Below are positions 9,018 to 17,377 of a stretch of DNA of 64,000 bases, piece by piece; the first letter of the stretch is position 1; each line of letters starts with the position of its first letter. The notes under the pieces were generated by a model that did not search any database, had not been told where the DNA came from, and was given only the letters and a program-made list of their open reading frames with translations. The translations under genes and the position numbers were made by a program. This stretch comes from Gilvimarinus sp. DA14 (lineage in GTDB: Bacteria > Pseudomonadota > Gammaproteobacteria > Pseudomonadales > Cellvibrionaceae). Location of the stretch: the NCBI RefSeq assembly GCF_024204685.1, contig NZ_CP100350.1, positions 3,808,501-3,872,500 on the forward strand, given 5' to 3'.

Positions 9018-9350
9018 TTGCCGGAGTTTAAAACTGTCGCTTTATTTGTGCTAACGGCCCTGGCCGAAATTCTTGGCTGCTATCTTCCCTACCTATGGCT
9101 ACGGGAGGGAAAAACGATTTGGCTACTGTTGCCAGCGGCGCTTAGTTTGTCCCTGTTCGCCTGGCTGTTAACCTTACATCCAACGGCCTCTGGCCGCGTG
9201 TACGCAGCTTATGGCGGCGTCTATATCGTAATGGCTATTTTCTGGCTGTGGACAGTAGACGGCATTAAGCCTACCAGCTGGGACTTGCTCGGTTCTGCTG
9301 TAGCCCTGAGCGGTATGGCAATTATTATGTTCGCGCCGCGTGGTGCTTAA
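9018..9350 (+). CDS. ynfA: YnfA/UPF0060-family small membrane protein
   Basis: A 110-residue inner-membrane protein with four predicted helices. It begins with TTG at 9018, chosen because an AGGAG lies 7 bases before it. The sequence [20 protein letters not shown], then [20 protein letters not shown] with a final [16 protein letters not shown], is characteristic of YnfA. YnfA is a four-helix family related in size and fold to small multidrug resistance exporters. It is immediately followed by a true SMR gene, so the pair could function together in export of small cationic compounds; that is inference. Confidence 0.85.
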   Translation: MPEFKTVALFVLTALAEILGCYLPYLWLREGKTIWLLLPAALSLSLFAWLLTLHPTASGRVYAAYGGVYIVMAIFWLWTVDGIKPTSWDLLGSAVALSGMAIIMFAPRGA

Positions 9351-9370
9351 TCAAATCTAGAGGGAAACAT

Positions 9371-9700
9371 ATGGCCTGGCTTTATTTAGCAGTGGCGATT
9401 ATCTCCGAAGTAATAGGTACCTTAGCGTTAAAAGCCTCCGACGGCTTCAGCGAGTCCGGCCCCAGTACCATTTGTATAGTGGGCTACGCAATAGCTTTCT
9501 ATGCACTGTCGCTGGTGGTCAAAACCATACCCTTGGGGATTGCCTATGCCATTTGGGCCGGAGCTGGAATTGTGTTAATTACCGCTGCAGGAGCGCTCTG
9601 GTACAAGCAGTTGCCCGACGCGCCAGCGCTGATTGGCATGGCATTAATTGTTGCCGGGGTGGTAATTATTAATGTCTTTTCAAGCAGTGTAAGTCATTGA
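9371..9700 (+). CDS. Small multidrug resistance (EmrE/QacE-type) transporter
   Basis: A 109-residue inner-membrane protein of four helices, the standard SMR length. Helix 1 reads AWLYLAVAIISEVIGTLALK and contains the essential membrane glutamate (Glu13, equivalent to Glu14 of EmrE). The KTIPLGIAYAIWAGAGIV segment is the conserved helix 3 signature. Such proteins act as dual-topology dimers that exchange protons for cationic drugs, or guanidinium in the Gdx subgroup. An AGAGGG ribosome site precedes the ATG. It follows ynfA by 20 bases and the two are probably one transcript. Confidence 0.88.
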   Translation: MAWLYLAVAIISEVIGTLALKASDGFSESGPSTICIVGYAIAFYALSLVVKTIPLGIAYAIWAGAGIVLITAAGALWYKQLPDAPALIGMALIVAGVVIINVFSSSVSH

Positions 9701-9883
9701 TTTGTAAAATCTGGAGGGCTGCATAGCATTCTCATCAGTACTGTTTGTAGCCGCGGTGTGCTCTTGTGTGTTGCTACCCAAATATAGGTATGACTTTGCA
9801 CAGGCAGGTTTATACTTTTTAAGGTCAGCGTTGAAAATACCCGATATAATTCAAAGCTAAGCATTTTGATTGAGGGTTTTGGT

Positions 9884-12754
9884 ATGGCGGGTGTAGCAAC
9901 TGTGTGGATGAGGTGCGGTATGTTTGCCGCAGCGCTGTTAGTAGCCGGGTGTTTTGATGATGACGATTCAGATAATGGATTTTCGTCGTCGAACTCATCG
10001 CAAAGCAGCTCCAGCTCAGTTGTTTCTAGCTCATCCGAGTCCAGCTCTTCCCTCTCTAGCAGTGTAAGCTCCTCCTCCGACAGTAGCTCATCACAATCAA
10101 GCAGTGCCAGCTCACTCGCGACTGTTTATGTATCCGATACCGAGCGTTCAGTCACCGCCGGGCAGAAGGTGTCCGTACATTCCTACATTGAGGGGCTTGA
10201 TACCGATGCAGCCACCTACACCTGGGAGCAAATCGCCGGGCCTAAATTAACCTGGTTGGTAAACGATGCCGCCGATGCCACCTTTATTGCCCCTCAGGTA
10301 GAAGGTTCGGAGTTGATCGCCGTTAAGGTATTGGCAGAGTTGGACGGTGCTTCAGTAGAGTCCACCAAGGTGAATTTTACTGTAGAGCCCGAGCAACACT
10401 TGATTGTTAAAAGCCTGACGCCCACGCAGCGTGTGAATGTTGGCGATACCGTGCGTTTGCACGCCCAAGGGTTCGGCGCGAGCAACCCCGAGTGGCTGTG
10501 GACTCAGGTGTCACCCAGCTATCCCCAAGTGTCGATTGTTGATGCCGATACGGCCTCGCCCCATTTTGTCGCACCCAATGTAAGTGGCCAGACTTTTCGC
10601 TTTGAATTGTTTTACCGCGATGGCGACAGCGGTGCCTCCGCCGTCGCGTTTACCGATGTGACCGTGCACAGGCCGCCAACGCACAGTTACACTACCGCCC
10701 TTAATTTAGTGCCAAGCCAAGCTATACCGGTCGCCATCCCAGTGCCCCCGGTCGTGCCCGCCAACGAAATCCCTCCCCAGGCCTTGGCGTTGTATCCGGC
10801 CCCCGACAGAACCATTATTGAAGGGACAAGCGGCAATATTGCGATGACAGTGACCGGCGGCACGCCGCCATATACTTATTTATGGGAGCAGGTCTCTGGC
10901 CCCGCGGCGAGTATTGCAGGCGAGCAGACTCAGCTTTTATCGGTAACCGCGCCCGATGTTGCTGCCGTAGAAACCTTAACTTTTAAACTGACAGTAACAG
11001 ACGACAACGGGGCCGGCAGTAGTCTTACCGCCAGTGCACGGGTACAGGCCGTGCCTGCGCCGGATACCAGTGTTCCCCCGACGCCGGTGGCCGATATCGT
11101 GACTCCCATGCCGGTTCTCAGTGCCAACGTGGGTGTGCCATTAACCATCAGTACCGAATTGCAAACGCCTGTGTTTACCCAAACCGGCGGCAGCCTGGGC
11201 AGTTTATCTACCCCGGAGGTCCAAGGCGGGCGTACGCATGTAAATTTCACTCCAGCGGCGATAACCACCAACAGTGAGAGTGCGAAAATTACGATAACGG
11301 GTACCGATTCAAACGGCAACAGTGTGCATCAGATTATCCCGGTGACCGTTTTTCAGGCTCCCGGCACCGAAGTGGTGGTGGCGCCGCCTGTTGCTACCAT
11401 GCCCGTGCCGGGTAAAAACCCGCCCTTGGCGGCTCAATCGTGCGGTGCGACTATCGCCGACGAAGGTCAGCAAGCGGTTGTGTTAGGAGTGTGCGCCAGT
11501 GGTGGTACTGGCACGTATCAGTATCAGTGGCAGCAGGAGGCACCTGTAAGCCCGGTGTTGGCCTTGAGTGACAGCAATGTGAGCCACCCGACGGTGGACG
11601 CTCCTATTCTGGAGGCGGGTAAAGGGCTTTATGTGTTCCAGGTGGCGGTAACCAGCGGCGCCGAGACGGTTCATGTACGAACGCATTTGGCGGTAGAGAA
11701 TATTGCCTCTCAACTTTATGTGGGGGCTCAGTCCGATCTCACGGTAACGGGTGGCACTGGTGTCAGCTTGCACTTGCCAACGGTGACGGGGGGCGTGCCG
11801 CCTTATAGCTGGCAGGTAACCCAAAGCGCCGGGCCCAGCGTTATGCTAATTAATACAGCTGTTGCTACCAATAAAGCCTTCGCCGCGCCAGTGTTGCATG
11901 CCGGTGCTGCCGATGAAGTGTTGCAGTTTGATATCACCGTTAGCGATAGCTTTTTAAACAAAGTAGAGACAAGCCAGCGCGTTATCGTCAAAGCGCCGGT
12001 GGCTTTGGCCGCAAGCATTAGCGGCCCGGCATCGGCTAATCAAGGCGAGGCAATCCACTTAAACAGCAAAGTGAGCGGTGGCGTTGCGCCTTACACCTAT
12101 GCTTACACCGTGGTTGGCGCATCGCTGACGGTACCGGCAACCGCTAACCCCGAGGTGACATTACCCAGCTTGAGCGCGGGTGACAGCGAGTTGCCACTGG
12201 ATATCAGCCTGGAAGTTACGGATGCCCACGGCGATACCGTGGATGCCGGCACGGTGCATATTACGGTAACGCCACCGGCAGTCGCCGCTTCATCCGCCGT
12301 GGCTGATCACGCTCTGGCACAAGCGACGCAAACCCTTAGCCAAACTTTGGCCGCGCCGGGCGGGTCGGCAGACGATATGGCCGATGATTTGTTTCAGGCG
12401 ATGGCCGATGCCGCCAAAGATATTCCCGAGAGCGAGTTGACCGCGACTATTGTTCCTCCGGAAAAAACTCAACTGTTGGCAGGTTGTGGTATGAGCACCG
12501 ATGCTGTGGCGGCTGATGCTTGTAGGGATAGCTATGTGGGCGGTGCTGCGGGTGCGTGCGATGCCAGCTTTGGGGGTATGTACGAAGATCCTTCCATCGC
12601 GTGCTGGGTCTTGCCGTTATGCACTAAGTCCGCCGGTGCCTGCCAGGGCGTGACCCCGGAAATGAAAGCAAAAATGGATGACGCAATCAACCAAATGACG
12701 CAATGGTTTCAGGATCATCCCGGGTGCGGCACTTACTTAGATCCAAATTGCTAA
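9884..12754 (+). CDS. Large poly-Ser lipoprotein with repeated Ig/PKD-like domains and Cys-rich C-terminus
   Basis: A 956-residue lipoprotein. The ATG at 9884 follows GAGGG and gives a signal peptide ending in the lipobox LVAGC (Cys23). Next come an acidic patch (FDDDDSD) and a serine-rich linker (about residues 32-83) like those in Cellvibrionaceae secreted enzymes. The body is a chain of all-beta repeats marked by recurring phrases such as GGTPPYTYLWEQVSGPAAS, GGVPPYSWQVTQSAGPS and GGVAPYTYAY, at least six units resembling PKD or SprB-type repeats. The last about 90 residues are different: eight cysteines, short helices and TPEMKAKMDDAINQMTQWF. I find no catalytic domain. The Asp residues after the Cys suggest inner-membrane retention is possible, but surface display is equally plausible. 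Function unknown; adhesion or substrate binding is a guess. Confidence 0.75.
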   Translation: MAGVATVWMRCGMFAAALLVAGCFDDDDSDNGFSSSNSSQSSSSSVVSSSSESSSSLSSSVSSSSDSSSSQSSSASSLATVYVSDTERSVTAGQKVSVHSYIEGLDTDAATYTWEQIAGPKLTWLVNDAADATFIAPQVEGSELIAVKVLAELDGASVESTKVNFTVEPEQHLIVKSLTPTQRVNVGDTVRLHAQGFGASNPEWLWTQVSPSYPQVSIVDADTASPHFVAPNVSGQTFRFELFYRDGDSGASAVAFTDVTVHRPPTHSYTTALNLVPSQAIPVAIPVPPVVPANEIPPQALALYPAPDRTIIEGTSGNIAMTVTGGTPPYTYLWEQVSGPAASIAGEQTQLLSVTAPDVAAVETLTFKLTVTDDNGAGSSLTASARVQAVPAPDTSVPPTPVADIVTPMPVLSANVGVPLTISTELQTPVFTQTGGSLGSLSTPEVQGGRTHVNFTPAAITTNSESAKITITGTDSNGNSVHQIIPVTVFQAPGTEVVVAPPVATMPVPGKNPPLAAQSCGATIADEGQQAVVLGVCASGGTGTYQYQWQQEAPVSPVLALSDSNVSHPTVDAPILEAGKGLYVFQVAVTSGAETVHVRTHLAVENIASQLYVGAQSDLTVTGGTGVSLHLPTVTGGVPPYSWQVTQSAGPSVMLINTAVATNKAFAAPVLHAGAADEVLQFDITVSDSFLNKVETSQRVIVKAPVALAASISGPASANQGEAIHLNSKVSGGVAPYTYAYTVVGASLTVPATANPEVTLPSLSAGDSELPLDISLEVTDAHGDTVDAGTVHITVTPPAVAASSAVADHALAQATQTLSQTLAAPGGSADDMADDLFQAMADAAKDIPESELTATIVPPEKTQLLAGCGMSTDAVAADACRDSYVGGAAGACDASFGGMYEDPSIACWVLPLCTKSAGACQGVTPEMKAKMDDAINQMTQWFQDHPGCGTYLDPNC

Positions 12755-12851
12755 ATTTTTAAGCCTCCCGCTGAGTTGTCGTCTTGGCAACCCAGTGGGA
12801 AAGCTTCGTTTGTTTCAGTGGATATTTTGGTTGTTCAGTCTGGTACGGTTA

Positions 12852-13241
12852 ATGGATTACGATCAGTTCAATGAGTATTGCCGTTCACTGCCCGCGACCA
12901 CTCACGTAGTGCAGTGGGGCGGGGCGCAGGTGTGGAAAGTGGGTGGTAAAGTCTTCGCCATTGGCGGCTGGGCAAAAGCCAATAACGGAACGGGTAACCC
13001 GGCCTTTACCTTTAAAACATCCGAGCTGCACTATGAACTGTTAAAAGATGAGTCCGGCTATCGCCCGGCTCCTTATTTGGCATCGCGGGGCATGAAGTGG
13101 ATACAGCAGGTGAGCACTGATAAATCTTTGGATGAGCCGTTAACTTATTATTTACGCGAGTCTCATCGATTAGTCTCGCTAAAACTAACCAAAAAATTGC
13201 AACGCGAGCTGGGTTTAAACCAGCCCGCCTGTGATGAATAA
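12852..13241 (+). CDS. MmcQ/YjbR (DUF419) family protein
   Basis: A 129-residue soluble protein starting MDYDQFNEYCRSLPATTHVVQWGG. That opening, the KVGGKVFAIGGW strand and the later RPAPYLASRGMKWIQ segment are typical of the MmcQ/YjbR family, which has a CyaY-like fold and is thought to bind DNA. I place the start at the ATG at 12852. An upstream in-frame start would add a hydrophobic stretch absent from relatives. It is convergent with the oxidoreductase gene, with a single base between the two stop codons. Confidence 0.75.
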   Translation: MDYDQFNEYCRSLPATTHVVQWGGAQVWKVGGKVFAIGGWAKANNGTGNPAFTFKTSELHYELLKDESGYRPAPYLASRGMKWIQQVSTDKSLDEPLTYYLRESHRLVSLKLTKKLQRELGLNQPACDE

Positions 13242-13242
13242 A

Positions 13243-14340
13243 TTACAACCCAATCCGCTTTTTCTTATCTGACGACTCAATCGCCGCGCGCACAATGGCG
13301 ATGTCTTTTAACCCCTCTTCACCTGGCACTTTTACAGGCGTGTTATTGATAATGGCCAGGGCGTCGTTATCCATCTGCGCCGCCTGCTGGTTGGCGATAA
13401 ATTTATCCAGCTTTTTGCCGTCGCTGGTGACGCCTTGCACACCGTTATAGGACTGCATGGGGGCCAGCTCGTACCAGCCTTCGGCGCAATCAACACGCAG
13501 TTTGTTGCCGGGTTCAACCACCGACGTACGACACTTGGCAATAATCCCTTTTGGAAATTCCAGGGTCAGGCTGGTGGTGTTGTCCACCTCCTCGAATTTG
13601 GGGTGGCTAAAATCACGGGTGGCTGTGACGGCAACAGGCTCCAGGCCCGCCGCGTAGCGGGCGCCGTTAATAGCGTACACGCCCATATCGTAGAGTGCGC
13701 CGCCGCCTATATCCGCTTGCATACGCCAGTTGTCCGCCGGTAAACCGTTACCCGCGTAGGCGGCAGTGGCATTAATGGTTTGCAAGGCACCGTAGGGGCG
13801 GCTGTGGGCGTACTGCATAACGGTCTGGGTGTTGGGCTCGTGCTGCATGCGGTAGCCCACCGACAATTTCACCTTGTTTTTACGGCAGGCATCGATAATG
13901 GTTTGGCACTCTTGCACGCTCATGGCCATGGGTTTTTCGCACCACACATGCTTGCCAGCATTGGCGGCGATAATCGAGTACTTCATGTGCAGCCCGGTGG
14001 GCACCACAATATAAATAACATCAATATCAGGGTTATTGGCCAAGCGGTGCATATTGCCGTAGTTGTACACATTGGCGTCTTTAATGCCGTATTTCTGCTG
14101 CCATACCGGAATTTTCTCGGGGCTACCGGTCACAATACCGCGCAACTCGCAGTGTTCGGTTAACTGTAGCGCCGGTGCCAATAAGTCGCGGCTGTAGTAA
14201 CCCAGCCCCACCAGGGCCACACCCAGTTTGCGTTTGGGTGTGGCAGCCCAAACCTGCCTGCCGGCCCCCGTGCTTAAAAGCGCGGCGCCGATACCGGCGC
14301 GTTTGATTAGCTGGCGGCGAGAAGTGTTTAACTTGTCCAT
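13243..14340 (-). CDS. Exported Gfo/Idh/MocA-family oxidoreductase
   Basis: A 365-residue NAD(P)-dependent sugar oxidoreductase. The N-terminus carries a twin-arginine-type signal (SRRQLIKRAGIGAALL), so it is probably exported folded with its cofactor by Tat. The Rossmann domain starts VALVGLGYYSRDLL, and the family catalytic motif appears as CEKPMAMS with its lysine. The overall form resembles periplasmic glucose-fructose oxidoreductase. An AAGAGGG ribosome site precedes the ATG. Its neighbours give no pathway; oxidation or interconversion of a free sugar in the periplasm is likely, but the substrate is unknown. Confidence 0.82.
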   Translation of the reverse strand: MDKLNTSRRQLIKRAGIGAALLSTGAGRQVWAATPKRKLGVALVGLGYYSRDLLAPALQLTEHCELRGIVTGSPEKIPVWQQKYGIKDANVYNYGNMHRLANNPDIDVIYIVVPTGLHMKYSIIAANAGKHVWCEKPMAMSVQECQTIIDACRKNKVKLSVGYRMQHEPNTQTVMQYAHSRPYGALQTINATAAYAGNGLPADNWRMQADIGGGALYDMGVYAINGARYAAGLEPVAVTATRDFSHPKFEEVDNTTSLTLEFPKGIIAKCRTSVVEPGNKLRVDCAEGWYELAPMQSYNGVQGVTSDGKKLDKFIANQQAAQMDNDALAIINNTPVKVPGEEGLKDIAIVRAAIESSDKKKRIGL

Positions 14341-14420
14341 GGCAAATCCCTCTTGGTGATCACAATTTGTTCATTGCAGCAAGGCGCAGAGGTGAGCGCA
14401 ACGGGATTTACACTTTCTTG

Positions 14421-14455
14421 CTGAACGCTGAACGCTGAACGCTGAACGCTGAACG
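14421..14455 (+). repeat. Five tandem copies of CTGAACG
   Basis: Five exact head-to-tail copies of a 7-bp unit lie between the oxidoreductase start and the B12 riboswitch. They are non-coding. A 16-nt perfect palindrome (CGGAGCCTAGGCTCCG, 14482-14497) follows 26 bases later, just upstream of the -35 element of the btuB promoter. Confidence 0.85.
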
Positions 14456-14501
14456 TACCGCGTCTTGCGTGCGGCGTTCCGCGGAGCCTAGGCTCCGTAA
14501 A

Positions 14502-14530
14502 TTGACAAAACCCCCGCCACGCCTTACATT
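14502..14530 (+). promoter_or_regulatory. Sigma-70-type promoter of the cobalamin operon
   Basis: TTGACA at 14502-14507, a 17-nt spacer, then TACATT at 14525-14530. The -35 is a consensus match and the -10 matches 4/6. It sits directly before the riboswitch, as expected for its transcript start near 14537. Confidence 0.6.
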
Positions 14531-14540
14531 GCGCGCCACG

Positions 14541-14700
14541 ATAGCAGGTGCCTGCTGCGTTTAGGGTCACTGACTCTAGGCGCTGAGTAGGTTAAACGGG
14601 AAGTCCGGTCAATCCGGCGCTGCCCCCGCAACGGTGATCAAGCTCCAGGCTTGTCAGCCCGATACCGGCCTGTATCGCAACGCGATGGAGCGGAGGGCTA
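14541..14700 (+). ncRNA. Cobalamin (B12) riboswitch
   Basis: The aptamer shows the expected order of conserved elements: GGTGCC, then AAACGGGAA, then AATCCGGCGCTGCCCCCGCA and ACGGTGA, and finally AGCCCGATACCGGCCTG in the B12-box position. It lies between a promoter and the btuB start. A GGAGGG at about 14692-14697 and a CCTCCCC stretch at about 14748-14754 could pair with each other, or with the AGGGA ribosome site of btuB, giving translational or antitermination control. Binding of adenosylcobalamin is expected to repress the operon. Confidence 0.92.
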
Positions 14701-14789
14701 CCATCAGCAAGTATCACGCGCCTTAGCTGGCGGGTGCCGCATGCTATTCCTCCCCTCGATCCCACTTTACGTTTGTTAGGGATTGAACT

Positions 14790-16610
14790 GTGAAAAAGAC
14801 TATTCTTGCTGCAGCGATAGTCGCTGCCGCGCCCGCTGTGGCGCAAACCGAAAACACGCAAAAAGACCTGTTACCCAACCTGGAAACCATTGTGGTGGTT
14901 AGCTCGCGCCAGCCCGAAGCTATGCGCCAAGTAGCCACCTCGGTATCGGTGCTTGATGAAACTCAAATCAAGGCGCGCGGTTTTACCGCCTTGCAGGACG
15001 TACTTCGCGCTATGCCTTCGGTCTCGGTGACCAACTCGGGTGGCATGGGTAAAGCCAGCTCCATTCGCGTGCGCGGCGAGTCCGGCTACCGCACCATGGT
15101 GCGAGTGGATGGGGTTGATGTCACCGACCCCACAGGCACCCAGGCCAGCGCTCAAATTCAGCATATTATGAGCGCCGATGTTGGCAAGGTAGAGCTGCTG
15201 CGCGGCCCCCAGGGTTTGATGTACGGCGCTGATGCCGGCGGTGTGTTGAATATCGATACCGTAACACCAACGGGCGAGACCCAGATTAAGTTGTCCGCCG
15301 AGGGCGGCAGCTTCGACAGCCAGCGCTATAACGCCAGTGTCGGTGGTGGTAGCGATGTGGTGGATTATTTTGTCGGTGCTTCATACGCCGACACCGAAGG
15401 TTTTAACACTAGCCTGAACGATACCGAGCTGCAGGATGATGATGGCTACGAAAATACCACCTTGCATGGCCGTGTCGGCTGGAACCTGACCGAAGCGCTG
15501 CGCTTGGAAGCGGTTGCGCGCGATACTGAGGCGACCAATGAGTTCGATCAATGCGGTTGGCCTTATGTTGACGCCTGCGTGGGTGACTTTGAACAAACCA
15601 ATGCCCGCGTAAGTGCAGCCTATAATACCGGCGACTTCAATAACGAATTGGCGTATTCAACCACTGATGTTACCCGCAAAAATTACGCTGAGGGCGCCGT
15701 CTCTTACGACACTGAAGGCGAAATCCAAAAGCTGGAGTGGTTGGGCAGCGCTAAACTGAACGATATTCACACCATTGCTTACGGATTAGAGCAGCGCGAA
15801 GACACCGTTAAGGAAATGAGTCGCGATCAGTGGGGCGCCTACGCCGAGTATCAGGGTCATTATGGTGAAGGCCTGTACGTTACCGCCGGTATGCGCCACG
15901 ACGACAGCGACGACTTTGGCGATTACGATACCTACCGGGTAAGCGGCGCCTATGTATTCGATCTGGCGGCCGGTTCGCTCAAGTTTAAATCCAGCTATGG
16001 CACCGGGTTTCGCGCCCCCAGCCTGTTTGAAATTGACTACAATCGCCAGCAAAACAATCCTGATTTGGCGCCGCTCACGCCCGAAGAAAGCGAAGGTTGG
16101 GACGCCGGGGTAGAGTATTACGCAAACTCCGGCCTGCACTTGGAACTGGTGTATTTTGATCAGAGCGTTGAGCGTGAAATTGACTGGGATGGCGGCTATG
16201 TACAAAGCGCGGGCGAGAGCACATCCGAAGGTGTTGAGGTGATTGCCGATTTCCCCGTCGCCGACTGGCTGGTGGTAAACGCCAACTACACCTACACCGA
16301 TGCCAAAACCGCCGAGGATGCCGTGCGCGCCCGCCAACCCGAAAATATGGCAAACCTGGGTTTCACCTTTATACCGGTCAGCGCTCTGCAGGCATCGGTT
16401 AACCTACGCACTGCCGAGGGTACTTATGACCGCGTCGGTGATCCGATCGGCAGCTATCAGGTACTCGATGCCAGCATCCGCTATGCATTGAGTCCGGCGC
16501 TGACTTTTTATGTGCGCGGCGAAAACTTAACCGATGAAGATTATGTTGAGGTGCCTGATTATCGCACCGCAGGCGCCTCGGGTTATGCGGGCGTGGAAGT
16601 CACGTTTTAA
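14790..16610 (+). CDS. btuB: TonB-dependent vitamin B12 receptor BtuB
   Basis: A 606-residue outer-membrane receptor that brings cobalamin or cobinamide into the periplasm using TonB. The GTG at 14790 follows TTAGGGA and starts a signal peptide (MKKTILAAAIVAAAPAVAQ). The TonB box is ETIVVVSSR, close to that of E. coli BtuB. The plug contains SIRVRGESGYRTMVRVDG and VELLRGPQGLMYGADAGG. The barrel ends in VEVTF with a terminal Phe. Length compares with 614 in E. coli. The riboswitch directly upstream and the cob genes downstream make the ligand assignment secure. Confidence 0.93.
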   Translation: MKKTILAAAIVAAAPAVAQTENTQKDLLPNLETIVVVSSRQPEAMRQVATSVSVLDETQIKARGFTALQDVLRAMPSVSVTNSGGMGKASSIRVRGESGYRTMVRVDGVDVTDPTGTQASAQIQHIMSADVGKVELLRGPQGLMYGADAGGVLNIDTVTPTGETQIKLSAEGGSFDSQRYNASVGGGSDVVDYFVGASYADTEGFNTSLNDTELQDDDGYENTTLHGRVGWNLTEALRLEAVARDTEATNEFDQCGWPYVDACVGDFEQTNARVSAAYNTGDFNNELAYSTTDVTRKNYAEGAVSYDTEGEIQKLEWLGSAKLNDIHTIAYGLEQREDTVKEMSRDQWGAYAEYQGHYGEGLYVTAGMRHDDSDDFGDYDTYRVSGAYVFDLAAGSLKFKSSYGTGFRAPSLFEIDYNRQQNNPDLAPLTPEESEGWDAGVEYYANSGLHLELVYFDQSVEREIDWDGGYVQSAGESTSEGVEVIADFPVADWLVVNANYTYTDAKTAEDAVRARQPENMANLGFTFIPVSALQASVNLRTAEGTYDRVGDPIGSYQVLDASIRYALSPALTFYVRGENLTDEDYVEVPDYRTAGASGYAGVEVTF

Positions 16611-16628
16611 CCCGGTGCCGATCTGAGA

Positions 16629-16731
16629 GGGCTCGGGGTGGCCGCGCTTGAAACGCGCTGTAAACCCATCCCTGGGAGCTCGGCGCCCGAATCCCTCGGG
16701 CGACGGTTTTAAGCACGACCACCCCAAGCCC
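16629..16731. repeat. Multi-branched inverted-repeat element
   Basis: Outer arms at 16629-16649 and 16711-16731 are complementary over 21 positions. The only three differences are C/T changes that still allow G-U pairing. Inside are two smaller hairpins: CCCATCCCTGGG, and CGCCCGA-ATCCC-TCGGGCG. The whole could fold as a branched structure between btuB and cobO. It resembles the small mobile-like intergenic repeats of marine gammaproteobacteria. No second copy lies in this window. Confidence 0.6.
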
Positions 16732-16765
16732 TTTGTGCCATTTACAACCTAAAAGGTTAGACACC

Positions 16766-17377
16766 ATGAGCGACGAGCAGAGCAAAAACGAACGCCATAA
16801 AAAGGCGATGGAAAAACAAAAAGCCAAAGTGGATGCACGCATAGAAGCGGCGGATACCGAACGCGGTGTGGCGATACTGCTCACCGGTAACGGCAAAGGA
16901 AAGTCCAGCTCGGCCTTTGGTATGGTGATGCGCGCCCTGGGTTACGACCATAAAGTGGGAGTGGTCCAGTTTATTAAGGGTGAGCAGTTATCCGGCGAAG
17001 AGCTGTACGTAAAAAACCACTGCCCGCAAGTTGAACTTTACCAAATGGGTACCGGCTTTACCTGGAACACCCAGGATCGTACGGGCGATATTCGCGAGGC
17101 GGAAAACACCTGGGCGGTCGCCGAAAAAATGTTAGCCGATAGTAGTCTGGATTTAGTAATACTGGACGAGCTGACCTATATGATTGCCTATAAATATTTA
17201 GATGAAGAAAAAGTCTTGCAGGCTATTGCCGATCGCCCCCGCGAGCAAAGCGTGGTGGTTACCGGTCGCGGTGGCGGCAGTGCTTTGCAAGAGCTGGTGG
17301 ATACCGTCTCCGAAGTGAAAGATATCAAACACGCGTTTAAGTCGGGCATTAAAGCGCGCAAAGGTGTGGATTACTAA
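16766..17377 (+). CDS. cobO: Cob(I)yrinic acid a,c-diamide adenosyltransferase
   Basis: A 203-residue cytoplasmic enzyme that transfers the adenosyl group of ATP to the cobalt of corrinoids (CobA/BtuR/CobO family). The P-loop GNGKGKSSSAFGMVMRALGY is the family hallmark. VVQFIKGEQ and LDLVILDELTYMIAY follow in the usual order. The start is the ATG at 16766, after AAAAGG; an earlier in-frame ATG lies inside the upstream inverted repeat. An N-terminal basic helix precedes the P-loop, as in other members. The stop is adjacent to the cobQ start. Confidence 0.93.
   Translation: MSDEQSKNERHKKAMEKQKAKVDARIEAADTERGVAILLTGNGKGKSSSAFGMVMRALGYDHKVGVVQFIKGEQLSGEELYVKNHCPQVELYQMGTGFTWNTQDRTGDIREAENTWAVAEKMLADSSLDLVILDELTYMIAYKYLDEEKVLQAIADRPREQSVVVTGRGGGSALQELVDTVSEVKDIKHAFKSGIKARKGVDY

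Noticed and set aside
10000-10120. A possible AGC/TCC microsatellite
   Set aside because: The repetitiveness comes from serine codons of a poly-Ser linker inside the lipoprotein frame, with mixed codons; similar linkers occur in the LPMO.
12767-12799. Terminator hairpin after the poly-Ser lipoprotein gene
   Set aside because: CCCGCTGAGTTG and CAACCCAGTGGG can pair only with two wobble pairs and there is no T run; too weak to list as a feature.
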